NCBI GenBank assembly: GCA_002724245.1
Contig: PBOG01000195.1
Span: 58,904-122,903 of the forward strand
Length of the DNA stretch: 64,000 nt
Reading direction: 5' to 3'
Source of the DNA: Planctomycetaceae bacterium
Lineage (GTDB): Bacteria > Planctomycetota > Planctomycetia > Pirellulales > Pirellulaceae
Shown: positions 47,101 through 55,312 of the stretch, one piece after another
How positions within the stretch are numbered: the stretch's first letter is position 1
Layout of the letters: each line of letters starts with the position of its first letter
Notes under the pieces: generated by a model
Told to the model about the DNA's origin: nothing
Database searches by the model: none
Seen by the model: the letters and a program-made list of their open reading frames with translations, nothing else
Program-made: the position numbers and the translations under genes

Positions 47101-47516
47101 CCCAGGCGTTGCGTCAACCGTTCCCACTCTTGCATGTATCGCCAGACGCTCTGCTGGCATTTGTGGATGAACGGTTCGATTCCGAAAGCCTCGATTTCCT
47201 CCTTGGAATGAATCCCCAGTTCTTTGCAGACTTCAACTTCGACAGGCAGACCGTGTGTGTCCCATCCGCCTTTGCGCTCGCATCGGTAGCCTCGCATCGT
47301 CTTGTAGCGAGGAAATAGATCCTTGATGGCACGCGTCAGACAATGCCCGGGATGAGGCATTCCGTTGGCTGTTGGCGGGCCCTCATAAAAGACGAACCGC
47401 GGCGCATCATCGCGCCGCTGCAGCGACTTTTCGTAAACCTGTTGATCGTCCCAGAATGCGAGGACTTGTTCTTCGAGTTGCGGAAACCGGACATCAGAGG
47501 GGACAGGTTCAAACAT
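44124..47516 (-). CDS. ileS: Isoleucyl-tRNA synthetase (type II)
   Basis: The 1130-residue enzyme charges tRNA-Ile. The class I signature is HPGH in [20 protein letters not shown] (HIGH-type), then [17 protein letters not shown], the CP1 editing domain, and KMSKS in [18 protein letters not shown] (about residue 650). The WDTHGLPVE block and the C-terminal [20 protein letters not shown] mark the eukaryote-like type II form, which in other bacteria is associated with lower mupirocin sensitivity. The ATG at 47516 begins [20 protein letters not shown], matching the family; the track start is 24 codons earlier. It lies 78 bases after the polyacidic protein gene. Confidence 0.96.
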   Translation of the reverse strand: MFEPVPSDVRFPQLEEQVLAFWDDQQVYEKSLQRRDDAPRFVFYEGPPTANGMPHPGHCLTRAIKDLFPRYKTMRGYRCERKGGWDTHGLPVEVEVCKELGIHSKEEIEAFGIEPFIHKCQQSVWRYMQEWERLTQRLGFWIHLDDAYVTYHQSYVESVWWSLKTLFDRGLLYQGHKIVWWWAQGGTALSSGEVGQGYRQVADPSVYVRFPLLDQPDTALLVWTTTPWTLPSNQFAAVDPQLEYARVADPESNQYLILARDLVPAVSAKVQRELSIVETFPGAKLVGQRYHPPFDCYYQSLGTQQGELLDGGAEFLGWRVLPADFVTTESGTGIVHQAPAFGEVDYEVLQADRARFRDGEGPELICAVGPDGKFTEALPEYAGQWVKDADKPITRGLRERGLLFHQEQYSHDYPFCWRAEDDPLIQYPRHSWFIRTTQFKDRMLANNGNIRWMPEHIRDGRFGNFLESNVDWALSRERYWGTPLPIWVCSETGRMEAIGSYGELLEKPGIGGIEVWEQAQREHPQLPEDLKIHKPYIDAVYYDSPYAAGAKMHRVPEVIDCWYDSGAMPFAQWGYPHQGQDSFAQQFPADFISEAIDQTRGWFYSLLAISTLLFDEKPDKSDAAPAPELPHPYRNCVVLGLMLGEDGTKMSKSKRNYREPGEILDRHGADALRWYFFANQTPWSSIRYREQAIKDSIPEFLLRLWNVYSFFVIYANIDGFDPTSALSVQESWSNEGQLTHQDLLAAEAVRPPESRGELDRWILSELNQTVSTVTQAMDNYDNYSACQQLTRFVDALSNWYVRRSRDRFWQDDLNSPEKQDAYWTLYECLLTTSKLIAPFVPFLAETLWKNLSAGFGDQVLESVHLCDFPTSIEASIDHELSERMQLLREIASLGRKARMESRLKVRQPLAKVEVILATTEHQSWLEAHDDLLREELNVKELAYAEQADEYIRYQIQPNFQRLGPRIGKLMPHLKKRLLDCDGRALLAELSDRGQVTIDVGEESLVLDEEDLQFRLQAREGWAAAQGESCVVVLATELTPQLVREGLARDLVRLVQDRRKQLDCEFTDRIEIGIATESSELLAAISENHDFIVGETLSRSLDTEALDAVEASEHEIAGEVVRCYVRVVTAD

Positions 47517-47594
47517 CGTATGTTGGCGATCACATGCTCGGCGGAATGACAAACAGCTGAGTAAACCATGCCGAGCAGTTAACCGCAATCGCGG

Positions 47595-47867
47595 TCAGGG
47601 TGTGATTCCTTCCTCCGGGAGCTCGTCGTCATCGTCCTCCTCGAAATCTTCGTCCGAATCGGGAAGTGTGCCAAAGTCGTCTTCGACCCCGTAGTCGTCC
47701 TCAAGCTCTTCCTCAAAGTCATCGTCGAAGTCGTCATCAAAGTCGTCTTCGTCAAAGTCGTCGAGATCTTCCTCGTCGTCGGCCATGACCACGGCTGGAG
47801 ACTCATCCGTTGGTTTCGCCACACCCACCTTTTCGTCTTCCCGAGGAGACAACTCGGTCCGTTGCAT
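47595..47867 (-). CDS. Small polyacidic protein upstream of ileS
   Basis: The 90-residue protein is more than half Asp and Glu, with runs such as DDEEDLDDFDEDDFDDDF and EEDDDDELPEEGITP, and only a short N-terminal head with some Lys and Arg. It has no globular signature, membrane helix or signal peptide. The frame on the minus strand is preferred to its overlapping neighbour because it starts with a plain ATG and keeps GAC/GAA/GAG codons. It sits 78 bases before ileS and after a promoter-like element, so the two are probably co-transcribed. It could be a disordered chaperone tail or nucleic-acid mimic; this is speculation. Confidence 0.65.
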   Translation of the reverse strand: MQRTELSPREDEKVGVAKPTDESPAVVMADDEEDLDDFDEDDFDDDFDDDFEEELEDDYGVEDDFGTLPDSDEDFEEDDDDELPEEGITP

Positions 47868-47973
47868 TTATTTGCCCTTGTCAACAAATGGACTGATCAA
47901 CATGACAGCGATACCAATTTAATTCACAGTGCACCGGGGCGAAAACAACTTTCCAAGCTTCCGGGAATCGAAC

Positions 47974-48002
47974 TAAATAGAGACAACGCAAACGGTTGTC
48001 AA
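47974..48002 (-). promoter_or_regulatory. Promoter for the acidic-protein/ileS unit
   Basis: Minus-strand TTGACA (48002-47997, full consensus) is followed after 17 bases by TATTTA (47979-47974). The spacer contains half of an inverted repeat (ACAAC ... GTTGT, about 47982-47999), which could be an operator. The predicted leader before the ATG at 47867 is about 100 bases. Confidence 0.5.
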
Positions 48003-48308
48003 GCGGCGGTTGGGTTGACAGCGGTACCCTGGCAGCGTGTTGTCGGTATCCAGCGGTGGCTGGAAGGCCGGTTCTATGGCCAGGCTCGCTGGCCCTTGGC
48101 CGGCAAAAGGTGACTTGTCTGTGGTGCTTTGAGTTCGGCAGGATGAACGGGATCGTAGCGGGACGTGTGGTTGAATATGGGCGGCTCGATGAGATCGGGG
48201 AACCGTGCCCTGCCTGCGCGAGGCCTGTTTGTGCAGGGGGAGGGGTTCGTTCTTGCTAGTGTCTGGTAAGAAATCAGGAGATGGGTCGCCGGCTGGCTGA
48301 GGCTGGCG

Positions 48309-48348
48309 AAAAAAAATAGGACAGGCCAGCAAGTTGCATGACCTGTCC
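48309..48348 (-). terminator. Strong intrinsic terminator of an orphan minus-strand unit
   Basis: On the minus strand GGACAGG...CCTGTCC forms a 7-bp stem (48348-48319), extended inward by a TG/CA pair and a GCAA/TTGC stem. It is followed at once by TATTTTTTTT (48318-48309). The T-run exists only on this strand. Confidence 0.72.
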
Positions 48349-48405
48349 CAACACGGGGGGTTCAATCGGTACTTTCCGGGAGAGCCGATATGCAGTCGGC
48401 CCTTA
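48309..48405 (-). ncRNA. Candidate small RNA of about 97 nucleotides
   Basis: A near-consensus promoter (48412-48439) and a strong terminator (48309-48348) frame about 97 bases on the minus strand with no ORF. The predicted RNA starts near 48405, contains a hairpin GCCGA-CTGCATA-TCGGC, then a stretch CTCCCGGAAAGTACCGATTG and a C-run, then the terminator hairpin. It lacks the conserved blocks of 4.5S/SRP RNA, 5S rRNA and tmRNA and cannot be a tRNA. It is probably an uncharacterised sRNA. The spacing of promoter, hairpin and terminator is what supports it. Confidence 0.5.
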
Positions 48406-48411
48406 GTTTCC

Positions 48412-48439
48412 ATAGTAGGTGACTGGATTCGAATGTCAA
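48412..48439 (-). promoter_or_regulatory. Near-consensus promoter of the orphan small RNA
   Basis: Minus-strand TTGACA (48439-48434) is followed after 16 bases by TACTAT (48417-48412). The -35 overlaps an interrupted repeat TGAC...GTCA around a TTCGAA core, which could be an operator. No coding gene follows in this direction before the terminator. Confidence 0.6.
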
Positions 48440-48908
48440 AATAAAAAGCCTGGAGAATTTGGGTAAATATTATTTCGGGCACGGAATTTCTGTTTTCAGT
48501 GGTGCCGGACCGGTTTGCCCCGCAGTTTGTCCTGGTTGCTGGCGAAGTTGCTGCAGGGCCGCCTCACCCACCTGCCAGGGCTCTTTTGTTGCCGCCTCGC
48601 GCCGTGCGGCAATTTTATATTTGAGTCCTGTCGCCAGCAGCTAAAATGGAACCAGGGGCTTTACGCTTTCTGATGTCTTCCCCGGCGGATTACAGACAAA
48701 CGGGTTACAACGTGCTGTGTGGCAGTGCGCAGAGACACGTGGTTTTGCACTGGATCGGGATGGCAATGGTTTTCGCGGTTTATCTGTAGCGGCTTGCTCG
48801 CAGGGTCCGCTCGCGGTTGTCTGCTCCGCACTGAAACCGCAGGTGTCGCGGTCACAAGAGGCATACGTTCGCTTTATCGAACTCACTCGGTATTCCAAAG
48901 GAGCCGTC

Positions 48909-51900
48909 ATGGTACGTCATCACTGCTCGAGCGTGGGAATTTTTTGCTTTGCGCTGTTGCTCGATGTGACGGTACCTCTGCGGAGCCAGGAAATTGGCTT
49001 TGTGGAGTCGTTTGCTCTGGCCCCAGATCGCCAGGTGGCCTTGCGGCAACTGACGCCAGGGACCGAGGACTACTACTACTACCATTGTCTGCAGTTGCAG
49101 CACCTCGAGCAGTTTGGTCGTGTGGAACAGTTACTGGCCGACTGGAGCAGGCGTCATCGCAATTCGTCCCGGATTCGGGAAATCCTGCATCGGCAAGCGC
49201 TGCTGACTTATCCAGAAACTCCGCAAGAAACGCTCCGTTACCTGCGTCAGCAACTTCGAGTCAATCTGTCACACCAACGGGAACGTGTGGGAGCCGAGCC
49301 GAATCTGGCGACGTTGCTTGACCCAGCGTTGCTGACCCGCGCGCAGTGGACGCAACGGGCTCTACAGCGACATCAAAATCTCGCTGGTTTTGAGGATCAA
49401 GCACTGGGTGCGTTGACCGCGGAGCCTTTGAATGCAACCCGCCGTCGTCACTTGCTGGCAAGGTTGCAACGCCCGGACCACCCAGGCCTGGTCGACCTGG
49501 TGGTCGAAGATCTGAATCATCCGACAAGCAAGGGATTCGGTTCACTCGGATTGCACAAACTCCTGTTGCGGTCTCAGTTAGAAGCCTGTTTGCGACAGAA
49601 GTCCGAATTGTTGAATCAGGCCGGATTTGTCGAGGCATATGTACGTAAGCTATGGCCGAATCCGGACACGGATTGGCGACATGACACGGTGCAGCGGGAG
49701 GCCTACCTCGACCGGCTGTGGGCTTTCGTCTCCCGCTTGGATCCCGTGCACAATTCACTACGGGCGCACGTCGCGTATCACCGATTGGTAGTTGATCGCG
49801 CGCGGGGAGTTTATGACAAGGAGCAGTTTCGCCAGTACGTGCGTTTACCGCGCAATGTGAATTACATTAACCGTGACTTCCTGAAAACAGGGAATCGTGC
49901 ACGCCACGCGGCGAACTTGAAACAGGAATTTCGACCGCTAACCTTGTTGCCTCCGATTGGCAACGACGAGCCGCTGGTGCGCAGTTATTTGCAGTCGTTG
50001 TTGCTCGAGGCACCTGACTATCAGGAGTACGAGGCGTACCTCGACGACGCCTATCTGAAGCGTGTATTTGCAGAAGTCAAAATTGTGCATGGAGTGGGTG
50101 ATGCCGAACAGTGGGTATCGCTGCTCTCACCAGGCCAATACGAAGAACTCAAGCAGCGGGTGGATCTCGATTTTGCTTTTACCAACAAGCAGCAGTTTGC
50201 CGGGCCCGAACCGGTGCAAATCGACATGTATGTGAAAAATGTCGATAAATTACTTGTCAAGATTTATGAGGTCAACACGCAGAGTTATTACCGAGAGCAC
50301 GGGAAAGAGGTCGACACCGATTTCAATCTGGATGGTTTGGTCGCGCATCATCGGCAACAGTATGAATACAAGGACCCCGCTTTACGGCGCGTGGTGCGCC
50401 ACTTCGATTTCCCTCAGCTCGATCAGCCAGGTGTTTACGTCGTTGACTTCATTGGCAACGGACGCAGTAGTCGAGTTGTCGTTCGCAAAGGCCGTCTGCG
50501 ATATGTGATGCGCAATAGTACGGCGGGACATGTGTTTACGGTCCTCGATGAGAACCATCAGCCGGTTCAAGATGCGCGTTTGTGGATGGCCGGTCGGGAA
50601 TACAAGCCCAGGGAAGATGGGCACATCGTTACGCCTTATGGCCAGCGTGCCGGACGCCTTCCGATTGTGTTGTCGCACGGAAATCTCGCTTCGTTGGCAC
50701 AGTTGCAGCACCGACAAGAAGAGTATCAGTTGCGGGCTGGCATCTATGTCGACCGAGAATCGCTGGTGAGTGGTCAGAACGCGCAGGTGCTGGTCCGCCC
50801 TGGGTTGTTTCTCAATGGCGTGCCGGTCACGTTGTCGATCCTGAAAGATCCTGAGTTGGTGATTACATCTCAGGACCATGACGGCATCTCGACAACCCAG
50901 ACGGTGAGGCCATTTGCGCTGTTTGAAGACCGTGAGTCCGTGCATGAATTTCGCGTGCCCCCGCGGCTGTCCGAGCTGCAGTTTACGTTGCGCTGTCGGC
51001 TCAAGAATCTCTCCCGCAATCGTGAAGAAGATCTCTCTGTGGATACTTTATTCACGGTCAATGGAATCAGCACTACAGATAAGACCGAAGACCTGCATCT
51101 GGTGCAGGCGGCAGAAGGATATTGGATGGAATTACGGGGGCGTAATGGTGAAGGTTTGAGCCAGCGGCCTGTCCGGCTGGAAATCAAACACATCGATTTT
51201 CGAGATCCACTGAAGGTGACATTGAAGACTGACCCACGGGGGCAAATCGAGCTAGGTTCTCTCGACAAGATTGAACATATCCAGGGCGAGGGCCCGGAAG
51301 GGACTGCACGGCAATGGGTGTTGCGCGGTGCTGCTGATCGCCGACACCAGTCGATTCATGGCGCCGCTGGCGAGACGATTGAACTGATAGATCAGGTGGT
51401 TGGTGGGGCTCCGCTGCAGCCACCCCGTCGGGCCGACTATTCCTTGCTGGAAATCCGTGGCGACACCTACGTGACGGACCGATTTGAAGCCTTGAAACGA
51501 GTGGCCGGCGCGCTGCGCATCGAGGGACTACCGGCAGGAGATTATGACCTCCTGCTGAAACGGACTGGACAGCGGATTCAGCTGCGCGTTTCCGAGGGAG
51601 TCCGTCGCGAAGACTATCTGTTGGCAGACCAACGCTACCTTGAATTGCGTGGGCAACGTCCGCTGCGGATTGTTGCGTTAGAGGTGGGGGAGCAAGAGGT
51701 TCGCATTCAGCTTGGTGAGGTGACGCGTTTTGCCCGCGTTCACGTTTTTGCGACTCGTTATCAGCCAGCGTATTCGGCGTTTGACCATTTGGCGCGGGTC
51801 TACGATGCGGAGCCATTGAGGCGCCGTCTGGCTTCTCTGGAAACACGTTATGTTCAGGGCCGCATGATCGGTGATGAGTATCGGTATATCCTCGATCGAC

Positions 51901-54900
51901 GCCAGGCACGTAAATTTCCCGGTAATACGTTGCGGCGGCCCAGTTTGTTGCTCAATCCTTGGCCCATCGGTCAATCGAAGACCCGCCGCCAACGGGCCCG
52001 CCAGGGAGATGACTTTGCAGCTGCGGGTGATACGGCAGCCGAGTCCGAGGCCAAGGATGAAGCGCAGCCAAAAATGGGGGGAGGGCCCGAGGCCGAATTC
52101 TCCAATCTCGATTTTCTTTCGCAGGGTACGGTTGTCCTGACGAACCTCGTTCCCAACGAGCAGGGTGTGGTCACCATCGCGCGCGATCGCCTGCAAGGCA
52201 AGCAGCAGTTGCACGTGCTCGCCATCGATCCGCGCGGGACCAGCTATCGCTCAGTGGCGTTGCCACCACGGCCAGCGCCGCAGTTGGCCGATTTGCGGCT
52301 GACGCGCGGTCTGGATCCACTGCAGAACTTCACCCAGACCAGGCCCGTCACGAAACTTGCTCCTGGAGAGACTCTGGAAATTGCCGACTCGGCGCAGGCG
52401 AAACTCGAATCTTACGACAGCCTGACCAAAGTGTTTCAGTTGTGGGAGGAATTGTCGGCACCGGCGGACCTGCAGTTTGTGCTGAAATGGCCTGCTCTGG
52501 ACAAAGAGCAAAAACGCGCGCGTTATGCCAAATACGCTTGCCATGAACTGAACTTCTTTCTGTTTCACAAAGACCGGCCCTTTTTTGACACCGTGATTCG
52601 GCCGTTTCTGGAGAACAAACGGGACAAACAGTTTGTCGATCGCTGGTTACTGGGCCATGATCTGGGCGGGTATTTACGACCCTGGCATTTTTCCCAGCTT
52701 AACGTACTGGAACGCGTTTTGCTGGGCCGTGCACTCCCGGAACAACGTGCCAGCCTGACGCTGGATCTCAGGCAGCGTCAGGCTTTGGTTGTGACGGATC
52801 CGGACCATCTTGATTACCTGTTTGACGAGGCAATCAAGAGTGACGATTTGAATACGCAAGGCCTGGCCTTAGGCCTGGGCGGCATGGGTGGTGCTGGAGG
52901 CTTTGGTGGCGGGATGGGGGGTGGCGCACCGGGTGGGGGTGGCGGGGGCTTTTTCGGCGGCCCGCCGACTGCTCCCAAGCCGGGTAACGCAAACGGAAAA
53001 CCTGAGCCGCGGGCAAAGGAGAAACGTGCCAGTAACCGATCGCGCCGCAAAGCAACGCCCGGCGCTGCAGCCGCGCCACCCCAGTCGCGCGCCGCAGACA
53101 AAATGGCGGGGGGTAAGGCCGGTGAAGTCGCGAACGGGGCGCGTGCTGCGGGACGTTTTTTCCAGGAGGATCGCCGCGGCCGTCAGGTCCGGCAGTTGTT
53201 TGAATCGATGGACAAAACCCAGGAGTGGGTTGAGAACCACTACTACAAACTTCCCGTATCAAAACAGGCGGCGGACCGGATCGAGATCAACCGCTTTTGG
53301 GTGGATTATGCGGAACATGATCCGCAGCAGCCCTTCGTTTCCACCCATCTTGCGGAAGTTGGCGAGAGTCTTTCCGAACGTCTGTTTGCTTTGGCAGTAC
53401 TCGACCTGCCTTTTGTCTCGGCGGAGCAGGAAGTGGTGTTGGCTGACGGAAAAATGACACTCACTGCAAATTCGCCTGCAGTCGTGTTTCACAAAGAGAT
53501 TCAACCTGCTGCAGTACCGGACAAGGTGACGCGTCTACTGGTCAGTCAGAACTTTTACCGTCAGGGTGACCGCTATCGCTACGAAGACGACGTCCAGCAG
53601 CAACGCCTCGACAAGTTTGTTACCGAGGAGTTTCTGGTTGGTGTGCCGTATGGTTGCCAGGTCGTGGTTACCAACCCGACGTCCGCACCCCAGAAACTGA
53701 ATCTGCTACTGCAGATTCCTGCAGGGGCGATCCCTGTTTTGCGGGGCGATTATACGCGTACCGCGTCGATGGCCCTGGGGCCGTTTCATACCGAGACCGT
53801 GGAGTATGCATTCTATTTCCCGGAGGCCGGCAAGTTCGCGCATTTTCCGGTGCATGTTTCGCGTGATGGGCAGTTGCTGGCGACGGCCGCGCCATTCCAG
53901 TTTCACGTGGTTCCCAGTCTTACCAGACAGGATACCGAATCCTGGGCCTATCTCTCTCAAGAAGCAGAACCGGCGCAGCTTTTGGCCTATCTCAGTCAAA
54001 CTAATTTGCACCGGATTCCACTGGAGCAGATGGCCTGGAGAATGCGTGACCGGGACTTCTTCCTGCAGGTTATTGAGCTGCTTTCGGCGCGTCACGTCTA
54101 CGATTCGACGCTCTGGTCGTACGCACTGCTGCATAACGTGCCGTCTGCGATCAGGTCGTTCTTGGCGCATCAAGAGGACTTCATCAAAGTCTGTGGCGCT
54201 GCGCTGGAAAGTCCCTTGATCGAGGTAAATCCGGTGGTACGCAAAACCTATGAGCAGCGTGACTATCGCCCCTTGGTGAATGCCCGCCGGCATGTGTTGG
54301 GAGGCCGTCGCCAGATTCAGAATCAGCAACTGCACGCCCAGTATCATCGTTTACTCAAGGTGCTCAGTTATCGCAAAACGTTGAACGACGATGACCGAAT
54401 GGCGGTGGTTTACTACCTGTTATTACAAGATCGGATTGCCGAGGCGCTCGACTTGTTTGCAGCGGTGGATCCCGAGAATCTGCAGACTCAGGTCCAGTAC
54501 GATTACTTTACTTCTTACCTGGCTTTTTTCTCTGCAGACCCGCAGACGGCGCGCGAGGTAGCGGACCGGTACGTTGATTTTCCCGTTGCCAGTTGGCGTA
54601 ACGCCTTTGCGGCGATCCGCAGCCAGTTAGAGGAGTTCGAGAGTGGCCGGGTGCAGCTGGTCGATGGAGAGGACCGTGGTCAGCGGCAAACCGAACGGGC
54701 AGCCCGTCAGCCGGTACTCGACTTTACCGTGGAAGCACGCCAGATTCGCTTGAATTATCGCAATCTGGCGGAGGTACGCGTGAACTACTACGAAATGGAC
54801 ATTGAACTGATGTTCAGCACCACGCCTTTTGTCCGCACTTATGATGAAAGCTTGAGCTACATTCGACCGAATCACACACAATCCGTGGAGTTGCCGCGCG

Positions 54901-55304
54901 ACCGGTCTACGTGGGAAATGGAATTGCCACCCGAATTACACAATCGCAACCTGTTGATCGAGATTGAAGGGGATGGACAGCGCCAGACGCAAACTTATTT
55001 TGCCCACAGTCTGGACGTCCGGTTGTTCGAGAATTACGGACAGCTGCAGGTGTTGCAACAGCGGGAAAAGCGGCCGCTTTCCACCGTCTATGTCAAAGTG
55101 TATGCCCGTCTCAAAAACGGCCAGGTGCGGTTCTACAAGGACGGGTATACCGATCTCCGTGGACGGTTTGATTACGTGTCACTGAATACGAACGACCTGG
55201 AGCAGGTAGAGAAGTTCTCGGTCCTGCTGTTGAGCCCCGAGCAGGGCGCTGTGGTCCGGGAGGTAGCACCTCCTCGGCGCCCGGTCACACCGGTTCAACC
55301 GTAG
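48909..55304 (+). CDS. Giant exported multidomain protein, unknown function
   Basis: The 2131-residue protein begins at the ATG 48909 with a signal peptide (SSVGIFCFALLLDVTVPLRS). Residues about 50-480 are helical. Around 510-720 lie beta-sandwich segments like alpha-2-macroglobulin MG or carboxypeptidase-regulatory domains (GRLRYVMRNSTAGHVFTVLD, QPVQDARLWMAGREYKPRED). A Gly-rich stretch (GGMGGAGGFGGGMGGG, about 1325-1352) and a basic Lys/Arg/Ala linker follow. The C-terminal part has more beta-sandwiches, a helical section (about 1700-1900) and a last domain with TVYVKVYARLKNGQVRFYKD. No GCxEQ thioester is present. It probably acts in the periplasm or at the surface; the function is unknown. 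Confidence 0.85.
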   Translation: MVRHHCSSVGIFCFALLLDVTVPLRSQEIGFVESFALAPDRQVALRQLTPGTEDYYYYHCLQLQHLEQFGRVEQLLADWSRRHRNSSRIREILHRQALLTYPETPQETLRYLRQQLRVNLSHQRERVGAEPNLATLLDPALLTRAQWTQRALQRHQNLAGFEDQALGALTAEPLNATRRRHLLARLQRPDHPGLVDLVVEDLNHPTSKGFGSLGLHKLLLRSQLEACLRQKSELLNQAGFVEAYVRKLWPNPDTDWRHDTVQREAYLDRLWAFVSRLDPVHNSLRAHVAYHRLVVDRARGVYDKEQFRQYVRLPRNVNYINRDFLKTGNRARHAANLKQEFRPLTLLPPIGNDEPLVRSYLQSLLLEAPDYQEYEAYLDDAYLKRVFAEVKIVHGVGDAEQWVSLLSPGQYEELKQRVDLDFAFTNKQQFAGPEPVQIDMYVKNVDKLLVKIYEVNTQSYYREHGKEVDTDFNLDGLVAHHRQQYEYKDPALRRVVRHFDFPQLDQPGVYVVDFIGNGRSSRVVVRKGRLRYVMRNSTAGHVFTVLDENHQPVQDARLWMAGREYKPREDGHIVTPYGQRAGRLPIVLSHGNLASLAQLQHRQEEYQLRAGIYVDRESLVSGQNAQVLVRPGLFLNGVPVTLSILKDPELVITSQDHDGISTTQTVRPFALFEDRESVHEFRVPPRLSELQFTLRCRLKNLSRNREEDLSVDTLFTVNGISTTDKTEDLHLVQAAEGYWMELRGRNGEGLSQRPVRLEIKHIDFRDPLKVTLKTDPRGQIELGSLDKIEHIQGEGPEGTARQWVLRGAADRRHQSIHGAAGETIELIDQVVGGAPLQPPRRADYSLLEIRGDTYVTDRFEALKRVAGALRIEGLPAGDYDLLLKRTGQRIQLRVSEGVRREDYLLADQRYLELRGQRPLRIVALEVGEQEVRIQLGEVTRFARVHVFATRYQPAYSAFDHLARVYDAEPLRRRLASLETRYVQGRMIGDEYRYILDRRQARKFPGNTLRRPSLLLNPWPIGQSKTRRQRARQGDDFAAAGDTAAESEAKDEAQPKMGGGPEAEFSNLDFLSQGTVVLTNLVPNEQGVVTIARDRLQGKQQLHVLAIDPRGTSYRSVALPPRPAPQLADLRLTRGLDPLQNFTQTRPVTKLAPGETLEIADSAQAKLESYDSLTKVFQLWEELSAPADLQFVLKWPALDKEQKRARYAKYACHELNFFLFHKDRPFFDTVIRPFLENKRDKQFVDRWLLGHDLGGYLRPWHFSQLNVLERVLLGRALPEQRASLTLDLRQRQALVVTDPDHLDYLFDEAIKSDDLNTQGLALGLGGMGGAGGFGGGMGGGAPGGGGGGFFGGPPTAPKPGNANGKPEPRAKEKRASNRSRRKATPGAAAAPPQSRAADKMAGGKAGEVANGARAAGRFFQEDRRGRQVRQLFESMDKTQEWVENHYYKLPVSKQAADRIEINRFWVDYAEHDPQQPFVSTHLAEVGESLSERLFALAVLDLPFVSAEQEVVLADGKMTLTANSPAVVFHKEIQPAAVPDKVTRLLVSQNFYRQGDRYRYEDDVQQQRLDKFVTEEFLVGVPYGCQVVVTNPTSAPQKLNLLLQIPAGAIPVLRGDYTRTASMALGPFHTETVEYAFYFPEAGKFAHFPVHVSRDGQLLATAAPFQFHVVPSLTRQDTESWAYLSQEAEPAQLLAYLSQTNLHRIPLEQMAWRMRDRDFFLQVIELLSARHVYDSTLWSYALLHNVPSAIRSFLAHQEDFIKVCGAALESPLIEVNPVVRKTYEQRDYRPLVNARRHVLGGRRQIQNQQLHAQYHRLLKVLSYRKTLNDDDRMAVVYYLLLQDRIAEALDLFAAVDPENLQTQVQYDYFTSYLAFFSADPQTAREVADRYVDFPVASWRNAFAAIRSQLEEFESGRVQLVDGEDRGQRQTERAARQPVLDFTVEARQIRLNYRNLAEVRVNYYEMDIELMFSTTPFVRTYDESLSYIRPNHTQSVELPRDRSTWEMELPPELHNRNLLIEIEGDGQRQTQTYFAHSLDVRLFENYGQLQVLQQREKRPLSTVYVKVYARLKNGQVRFYKDGYTDLRGRFDYVSLNTNDLEQVEKFSVLLLSPEQGAVVREVAPPRRPVTPVQP

Positions 55305-55312
55305 CCTCTGGT

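Larger units (their letters stand above)
47868..48908. other. 1-kb intergenic region with two promoters and an orphan RNA candidate
   Basis: No ORF here is supported. On the minus strand it holds the promoter of the acidic-protein/ileS unit (47974-48002) and, separately, a short promoter-terminator unit (48309-48439). The plus-strand promoter of the giant exported-protein gene should lie between about 48450 and 48908, but I could not pick a convincing element. The start of that gene at 48909 is placed by its signal peptide. Confidence 0.55.

Noticed and set aside
48424-48434. TTCGAATCC, a tRNA T-loop-like sequence on the minus strand
   Set aside because: No acceptor, D or anticodon stem can be built around it; it coincides with the promoter spacer of the small-RNA unit.
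52814-53457. ORFs opposite or overlapping the Gly-rich hinge of the giant protein
   Set aside because: Low-complexity GC-rich DNA opens all frames; only the 2131-residue frame continues on both sides.
48909-55304. Annotation of the giant protein as alpha-2-macroglobulin
   Set aside because: Beta-sandwich resemblance only; no GCxEQ thioester or bait region is visible, so the family name was not used.
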